From assembly GCA_945787585.1 (NCBI GenBank), contig CALZIG010000145.1, positions 1 through 11,739 of the forward strand: 11,739 bases of DNA, written 5' to 3'. Position 1 is the first letter of the stretch; the number at the start of each line of letters is the position of its first letter. This document shows, piece after piece, positions 7,873-11,739 of this stretch. Made by a program: the position numbers and the translations under genes. The stretch comes from an uncultured Gammaproteobacteria bacterium (GTDB lineage: Bacteria > Pseudomonadota > Gammaproteobacteria > SZUA-140). The notes under the pieces were generated by a model. It was not told the origin of the DNA. It made no database searches and saw nothing but the letters and a program-made list of their open reading frames with translations.

Positions 7873-7892
7873 GTATCCCTGCCACGGGATAC
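7873..7892 (-). promoter_or_regulatory. Perfect inverted repeat abutting the cusC ribosome binding site
   Basis: The arms GTATCCC and GGGATAC are exactly complementary over 7 bases with a 6-base spacer. The repeat ends two bases before the GAGGAG Shine-Dalgarno of the outer-membrane factor gene. It could be a DNA operator for a dimeric regulator, or an RNA hairpin in the leader that modulates ribosome access. No known copper regulator box (CusR or CueR type) is recognisable in it. Confidence 0.45.
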
Positions 7893-7986
7893 CGTACAGC
7901 CCCACACTTAATCACGCGGCAAAATACGCTATTGCGGGCTTACATCATCGACTAAATTCATACGCGGTTGTGCGTAAATAAAGGTC

Positions 7987-8018
7987 GATCAACCACCCAG
8001 ATAATGGACGGATTGATC
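7987..8018 (-). terminator. Hairpin after the small secreted-protein gene (terminator or attenuator)
   Basis: On the minus strand GATCAA, a bulged T, then CCGTCC pair with GGGTGG and TTGATC around a 7-base loop (ATTATCT). This gives 12 base pairs including two G-U pairs. It begins four bases after the stop of the 124-residue gene. The downstream tract is GACCTTTATTT, only moderately T-rich and offset by four bases, so termination may be partial. It would lower read-through into the efflux operon, or act as an mRNA-stabilising 3' end. Confidence 0.45.
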
Positions 8019-8022
8019 CTGA

Positions 8023-8397
8023 TTAACCGAGGAGCGGTCGAGGAGGTTTGATTTCTGCGGGAAGGTCGATACCGTCGCCGACGGTATAAGAAGAGATTGA
8101 AAAGTCACTGTCGTTATTGTAAGGCATCACAACGATCTCAACGACAGCGGCCGGACAACACGCAGTACTATTGCAACAGTCGTTCATCGCACTCATGTCG
8201 TCATCATCCTGCTGCTGTGTGCCCGACATCTCTTGATGCATGGAATGGTGACCGTCATGATCCTGCTCTACGACAGCCGCAGGCGGGTGTTGCAAGTGGC
8301 TCATGCTCGCCATCGCATAGGATGCCATCACTGGCTGCACCACCATGGTGATGATCAGCAGTAATTTAATCACTTTTCCTATTAGCGTTACCATCAT
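8023..8397 (-). CDS. Small secreted Met/His/Cys-rich protein, probably metal-binding
   Basis: A 124-residue protein of no family I can name with confidence. Residues 1 to about 25-30 form a signal peptide (KVIKLLLIITMVVQPVMA, then SYAMA), so it should be periplasmic or membrane-attached. Residues 34-81 are rich in possible metal ligands: His at 34, 37, 47, 50, 51 and 54, several Met, four consecutive Asp (64-67), and a CCNSTACC motif with C74, C75, C80 and C81. The C terminus ends in a proline-rich stretch (IKPPRPLLG). It sits directly upstream of the efflux operon in the same direction, 164 bases from cusC, which suggests a role in periplasmic copper/silver binding. No clear Shine-Dalgarno precedes the ATG (upstream sequence is a T run), so translation may be weak, or the start may be ATG at 8394. 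Confidence 0.75.
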   Translation of the reverse strand: MMVTLIGKVIKLLLIITMVVQPVMASYAMASMSHLQHPPAAVVEQDHDGHHSMHQEMSGTQQQDDDDMSAMNDCCNSTACCPAAVVEIVVMPYNNDSDFSISSYTVGDGIDLPAEIKPPRPLLG

Positions 8398-8468
8398 AAA
8401 AAAATACGCTGATTTGTATTTATGCGCAAGTGATTTATGTTGTCATGACTCACTGTGATTTGCACCAA

Positions 8469-8480
8469 TGATAATTATCA
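8469..8480. repeat. 12-base palindrome at the end of the DUF2231 gene
   Basis: TGATAATTATCA is a perfect 12-base palindrome, and its last three plus-strand bases are the complement of the DUF2231 stop codon. It lies about 70 bases upstream of the next gene start (8397), a place where an operator could act. It resembles half of a Fur-type AT-rich box, but 12 bases are too few for a firm call. Confidence 0.2.
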
Positions 8481-9152
8481 GTGCGCGTGCCCATCATCAG
8501 GATGCGTGTCACCCAGATCGTCCTGATGATGATCGCCTGGATCGCTCTGGCCGCCGAGTTCATCGTGATGACCTGTCTCCTCTTCTGCATGGTGGCCATC
8601 GCTATTATCGTGTGCATGGGCATCATCCTGCTTCATTCCGGCACTGTCACCATGAGCCGCCTCATCACCATGTGAATGCGCGCCGTGGTTATGGGTATCT
8701 ACTTTAGGAAGCGACATCACCCCTAACCCGTAGCGATAGACCACTTCGCCCCCATGCCAGGCGGTTGCGCCCAATAGCGCACCGACAATCAGAAATGCAC
8801 CGACGAAAATACGCGCGGGCGGCTGTTTTTTACGGTAAGTGGAAAATGACCAGATCGCCAATGGGATCATCAGTGCAAAGGTGATCAGCGCGAGATTGCG
8901 ATGTTCCGTCATCGCGAGATGCGAGGGGGTGTCATGATCGACCGTATTATAGGCGTACCAGCCAGCGGCAACGGTGATAATACTAATCGTCGCCCCAATC
9001 CACAGATTCCATCTCGCCACAATTAGCAGCGGCTCATTGATATCCTGCTTGCCGAGTATTGTCGCGAGGACAAACAACCCCAGCGACGTGCTCAGCAGTG
9101 CAACGGTAAAATGGACAAAGATGGGATGCCAGTTCGGTATAATTTCTATCAT
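8478..9152 (-). CDS. DUF2231 membrane protein with His/Asp-rich C-terminal tail
   Basis: A 224-residue inner-membrane protein. The N-terminal part matches the DUF2231 pattern: WHPIFVHFTVALL near residues 8-20, four hydrophobic segments (about 11-33, 46-66, 87-103 and 115-131), and the closing motif GGEVVYRYGLGV at 134-145. The function of the family is not established. After residue 150 comes a 74-residue hydrophilic tail with 16 His and about 20 Asp/Glu, mostly as HxH, HH and HxD groups, ending in HAH. Such a tail can bind several Cu, Zn or Ni ions. The start is supported by AAGGA eight bases upstream. The gene lies between the lipoprotein gene and the small Met/His/Cys-rich gene, same strand. 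With neighbours dedicated to metal export, a role in metal sequestration or transfer at the membrane is a reasonable inference. Confidence 0.85.
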   Translation of the reverse strand: MIEIIPNWHPIFVHFTVALLSTSLGLFVLATILGKQDINEPLLIVARWNLWIGATISIITVAAGWYAYNTVDHDTPSHLAMTEHRNLALITFALMIPLAIWSFSTYRKKQPPARIFVGAFLIVGALLGATAWHGGEVVYRYGLGVMSLPKVDTHNHGAHSHGDEAAHGDSAGMKQDDAHAHDNSDGHHAEEETGHHDELGGQSDPGDHHQDDLGDTHPDDGHAH

Positions 9153-9275
9153 GATAAATTCCTTCTTAGCCGACCAAGGTGACAGAGTATCCGCGCTCAG
9201 TATTTAAAATGCTACACAATTTTTCGACATGCCCTGCTATTAACGGCAGTACCGATCAACCGCTCCAGCCATTGG

Positions 9276-11243
9276 CTAACGCAGTTCGCTCTGGAAAATC
9301 TGCTGCACACCCGTGGCATCTTCCGCATCAGACTGAGACCATAAAATCAGTGCATCACCGGTATTGTCCATTGCGACATTCGGACCTGTCTCAACAGCTG
9401 AGCTACTACCGGGATTGATCGCATCTAACAGGCTTACTGGATGACGCCACGTATTTGAGCGATATTCACTCTTATAAGTCATGTATCTGGTCCCATCAAA
9501 CTGGCGCCACGCTATGATCGCATCGCCGTTATTGTCCATCGCCACCGTGGCATTATCCACGCTCTCATTGTCGGGGCTGATATTATCGGTCAGGCTGAAT
9601 GGGTGGGTCCAGGCGCTGAGGCGGTATTCACTCTTGAACAGCTGCAGGTCATTTCCGTCTGACTGCACCCATGTGATGATGGCATTGCCATTATCATCCA
9701 TCGCCACAGCGGGACTCGTTGCATTTAGGCCGCTGGGACTGATGTGATCACTGGCCGTGGCTGGGTCGTTCCAAATACTGCTGCGATACTCGCTTTTATA
9801 GATATGAAAAATTTCAACCGGGTCAGTACCCGGATAATATGGATGTGGCTGCGCCTCTGCGACCGACTGCTCCCAGACAATAATGGTATTACCATTATTG
9901 TCCATCGCCACCTTAGGGGCCGAGATGTTGCCGGCGATTATTGGGCCAATATAATCAGAATTCGCAACTGGTTCCCCACTCCAGGTAACTCCTCGTAATT
10001 CCTGACGGTACACCATAAATTTGCCACCACCAAAACCCGAATACTGGCGCCAGACAATGACCGCTTCGTTATTATTGTCCATCGCTACATCAGGAAGAAA
10101 GTACACGTGGTTACCATCCTCACTGATGTTATCGGCCAATGAGCCCGGGTGCGTCCATCCTGCGACCGTAATACCATAGTCACTCCTAAACAGCTGCCAA
10201 AATGGCTCAGGACTCGATGGGCCATCCAGTTGTCGCCAGACGATAATCGCTCTGCCGTTATCATCCATCGCGACCACTGGGTCATCCGCAGCGGTAGCGC
10301 CAAAGCTAATGATCGCAGGAGCATTCCAGCTCCCTCCCCGGTAATCACTCATATAGATAGCATTGTTTTGCAACCATACAATCACCGCATCATCGGCTGC
10401 GCCATTCCGCCCCATCGCCACACGCGGTATCGTGGCATTCTGTCCAGCAGTGCTTACAGTGGTAGCCGGTCCCCAACTGATACCGCGATACTCTCTGCGA
10501 TAGATTCGGGTGTTCGAGCCATCCGACTGCTGCCACACCTCAATCGCATTGCCAAAGTTGTCCATCACCACCTGTGAGTTACGCGCATTCTGGCCATCGG
10601 GGCTGATGTTTACGGTCAAATTAGCGGGGTGTACCCAGGCGTCTGTGGTGCAACTCACATTCACATTAGTTACTGCGCCACTGATCGTCCCTGTGCCGTT
10701 ACTCACAGTACAGTCCTGATTCGCCTCTTCATCATAAACAGTTACCTGATAGCCGGTAGTGCTCATAACCGTTGATGGAAAAGTGTAGGCACCATCCGCC
10801 GTCAATGTGATCTCATCGCCACCGTTGTTTCTTAATTTGAGTGCGCCCACCAGGCCTGTGACCGTACCGCCCACAGAGTACTGCGGGGGGGTAATGCAAT
10901 TAATATCGACGTTGCGCACTTCGCCACTGACGACGCCAGTCGCGTTACTCACCGTACAGAGCTGATCAGCGGGTTTATTATCCACCGCCACCTGATAGCT
11001 ACCACCACGGGTCACCTCGCGCGCAAACCGATAGGCAGTATCTGTATTCAGTAACAGTAAATCGCCACCATTATTGGAAATGGTGATTGAACCGTTTAGC
11101 CCGGTCACTTTTCCGCCAACGGGCGCGGTCGAAGCTGTTTGTGACGAGTCATCACTGCCGCTACCGCACCCTGCGAGTGCGGCCAACATAAGTAATACCA
11201 CTGAAGTGCGCCCACTTCTGACTGCATTAAGTGCGCCGATCAT
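9276..11243 (-). CDS. Lipoprotein with tandem repeats and an eight-unit propeller-like region
   Basis: A 655-residue protein of unknown function. A signal peptide ends in the lipobox LAGC with the lipidated Cys at 26, followed by a Ser/Gly/Asp-rich linker. Residues 42-116 and 123-198 are two copies of a ~76-residue repeat (VGGxVTGLxG...NNGGD...CTVSNxTGxxSGxVxNVxxxC). Each copy has two Cys that may form a disulfide. Residues 202-655 hold eight units centred on VAMDNNGNAIIVWxQ, with the M at 227, 277, 326, 388, 447, 515, 569 and 625. Each of the first seven is followed by Y-R or similar and then W...P. The last unit lacks the W...P part, while an orphan copy (AWVHPANLTVNISPDG) precedes the first; this is the pattern of a closed ring with velcro. 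AAGGGG precedes the start. It probably sits on the outer membrane or cell surface. Its link to metal efflux is unproven. Confidence 0.8.
   Translation of the reverse strand: MIGALNAVRSGRTSVVLLMLAALAGCGSGSDDSSQTASTAPVGGKVTGLNGSITISNNGGDLLLLNTDTAYRFAREVTRGGSYQVAVDNKPADQLCTVSNATGVVSGEVRNVDINCITPPQYSVGGTVTGLVGALKLRNNGGDEITLTADGAYTFPSTVMSTTGYQVTVYDEEANQDCTVSNGTGTISGAVTNVNVSCTTDAWVHPANLTVNISPDGQNARNSQVVMDNFGNAIEVWQQSDGSNTRIYRREYRGISWGPATTVSTAGQNATIPRVAMGRNGAADDAVIVWLQNNAIYMSDYRGGSWNAPAIISFGATAADDPVVAMDDNGRAIIVWRQLDGPSSPEPFWQLFRSDYGITVAGWTHPGSLADNISEDGNHVYFLPDVAMDNNNEAVIVWRQYSGFGGGKFMVYRQELRGVTWSGEPVANSDYIGPIIAGNISAPKVAMDNNGNTIIVWEQSVAEAQPHPYYPGTDPVEIFHIYKSEYRSSIWNDPATASDHISPSGLNATSPAVAMDDNGNAIITWVQSDGNDLQLFKSEYRLSAWTHPFSLTDNISPDNESVDNATVAMDNNGDAIIAWRQFDGTRYMTYKSEYRSNTWRHPVSLLDAINPGSSSAVETGPNVAMDNTGDALILWSQSDAEDATGVQQIFQSELR
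9279..10640 (-). repeat. Eight coding repeats, VAMDxNGxAIIxW units
   Basis: Diverged tandem units of about 49-68 codons. At the DNA level the plus strand shows recurring TCCATCGCCAC-like blocks near 9367, 9537, 9698, 9899, 10078, 10265, 10410 and 10560, all encoding the VAMD core. The copies are clearly related but not identical, so they are old duplications and not recent DNA repeats. Confidence 0.75.
10650..11120 (-). repeat. Two tandem ~76-codon repeats in the lipoprotein
   Basis: Copy one covers about 11120-10896 and copy two about 10877-10650. Shared landmarks are VGGxVTGL, NNGGD, YQV, the CTVSN turn and a final Cys. Their regular order indicates two copies of one small beta-rich domain placed between the lipid anchor and the propeller-like region, possibly as a stalk. 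Confidence 0.75.
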
Positions 11244-11502
11244 TGTGTTCCCCTTAACAACAAACCCCGCTCTATGAATAACAGACCCGCCTGTAACAAC
11301 GATTCAGAGATTGCCCCCAATCATCCAAAACCGTACTACTAGGCTGACCCGCCAACGGAAATCGTTTAGTTAACGTATAGTTAGGTTAATCCTAACACAG
11401 TATTTATGGGGCAGGGTAGCCTCCCGATGGCTGCACAAATGGGTGCGCCAAAGGTAATTAAACACTATGATAAACAAATAATTAGCGCTTCCATCAGGAG
11501 GC
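11244..11502. other. Intergenic region upstream of the lipoprotein gene
   Basis: This stretch should hold the promoter of the lipoprotein gene, but no convincing sigma-70 pair stands out. An inverted repeat at 11380-11396 has arms GTTAGG and CCTAAC around TTAAT, about 140 bases upstream of the start, and could be an operator. Just after the stop of the right-edge gene, bases 11486-11501 can fold into a 6-pair hairpin (GCCTCC with GGAAGC, one G-U pair, TGAT loop), followed by a T-containing but weak tail. This may be a poor terminator for that gene. Confidence 0.35.
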
Positions 11503-11739
11503 TTAAAACAACTTCTCCATCAACCTGAACACCGTAGAGACCAGGTCATCCCCCTCCGCGCCCCAAATATCCCCAGATCGCTGCACTGGTCCCGCCTCGT
11601 TAACACGCCCCGACAGATGGTCGCTACGCCCCTTTTTGACGACTTCGGCCGCTTTATCCTGCGCCATCTTTTCATGCAGCAACTGCCCGCCCGCCTTTTT
11701 CCACTCCATCAAGCGCTTCAATTCACCCCCATCCAGCCA
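11503..11739 (-). CDS. C-terminal part of a zf-TFIIB-type zinc-ribbon protein (cut by window edge)
   Basis: The frame is open right through the window edge, and 78 residues plus the stop are visible. It begins WLDGGELKRLMEW. The (I/V)WLDxGEL pattern is the typical sequence directly after the second CxxC of zf-TFIIB-type zinc ribbons, so the zinc-binding cysteines should lie just outside the window. A helical, Lys-rich stretch (KKAGGQLLHEKMAQDKAAEV) follows, and a C-terminal segment ends in STVFRLMEKLF. Members of this family are small cytoplasmic proteins, mostly of unknown function. An internal TTG at 11721 could be mistaken for a start, but the coding continues upstream without a stop, so the gene is partial here. 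The assignment rests on one short motif. Confidence 0.6.
   Translation of the reverse strand, partial: WLDGGELKRLMEWKKAGGQLLHEKMAQDKAAEVVKKGRSDHLSGRVNEAGPVQRSGDIWGAEGDDLVSTVFRLMEKLF

Noticed and set aside
8478-8700. Repetitive CATCATCAGGATG-like DNA in the DUF2231 tail as a possible tandem repeat or CRISPR
   Set aside because: The repeats are irregular codons for His and Asp in an open frame; no regular spacers.
1-11739. tRNA, rRNA, insertion sequence or integrase genes
   Set aside because: I looked for tRNA-like cloverleaf ends, transposase or integrase motifs and flanking terminal repeats and saw none; mobility of the island is therefore not shown by this window.

Overview
All supported genes lie on the minus strand, so transcription runs from high to low coordinates. 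The window looks like a heavy-metal (copper/silver) export island from a gammaproteobacterium of roughly 50% GC. This rests on close recall-level similarity of the RND pump to E. coli CusA, on Shine-Dalgarno-led overlapping genes, and on a Gram-negative signal peptide and lipobox. The species cannot be named from the sequence.

Layout in transcription order. At the right edge (11739-11503) is the C-terminal end of a probable zf-TFIIB-type zinc-ribbon protein. Next comes a 655-residue lipoprotein (11243-9276) with two tandem ~76-residue repeats and eight propeller-like repeats. Then follow a DUF2231 membrane protein with a His/Asp-rich tail (9152-8478) and a small secreted Met/His/Cys-rich protein (8397-8023). 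A complete tripartite efflux operon comes after these: TolC-family outer-membrane factor (7858-6548), CusB-like adaptor (6555-5119) and CusA-like RND pump (5129-1983). The three overlap by 8 and 11 bases.

Downstream of the pump the sequence is looser. It holds a frameshifted small membrane-protein gene (1706-1501), an intact PilZ-domain gene (1402-1124), the remnant of a membrane protein with methyltransferase-like motifs (1047-799), and a short CDF-family cation transporter (708-103). The decayed genes suggest an accessory region undergoing erosion.

How the parts fit: CusA should drive proton-coupled export of Cu(I)/Ag(I) through CusB and the outer-membrane channel. Its three substrate methionines are all present. 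No CusF chaperone and no CusRS or CueR regulator is visible. Instead three successive proteins carry ligand-rich low-complexity segments: a His tail on the DUF2231 protein, a His/Met/CC...CC segment on the small secreted protein, and a 15-Met C-terminal stretch on the adaptor. A periplasmic metal-buffering relay that takes over the job of CusF is the most interesting hypothesis here, but it is inference. Hairpins flank the 5' end of the efflux operon and may set its expression relative to the upstream small gene.
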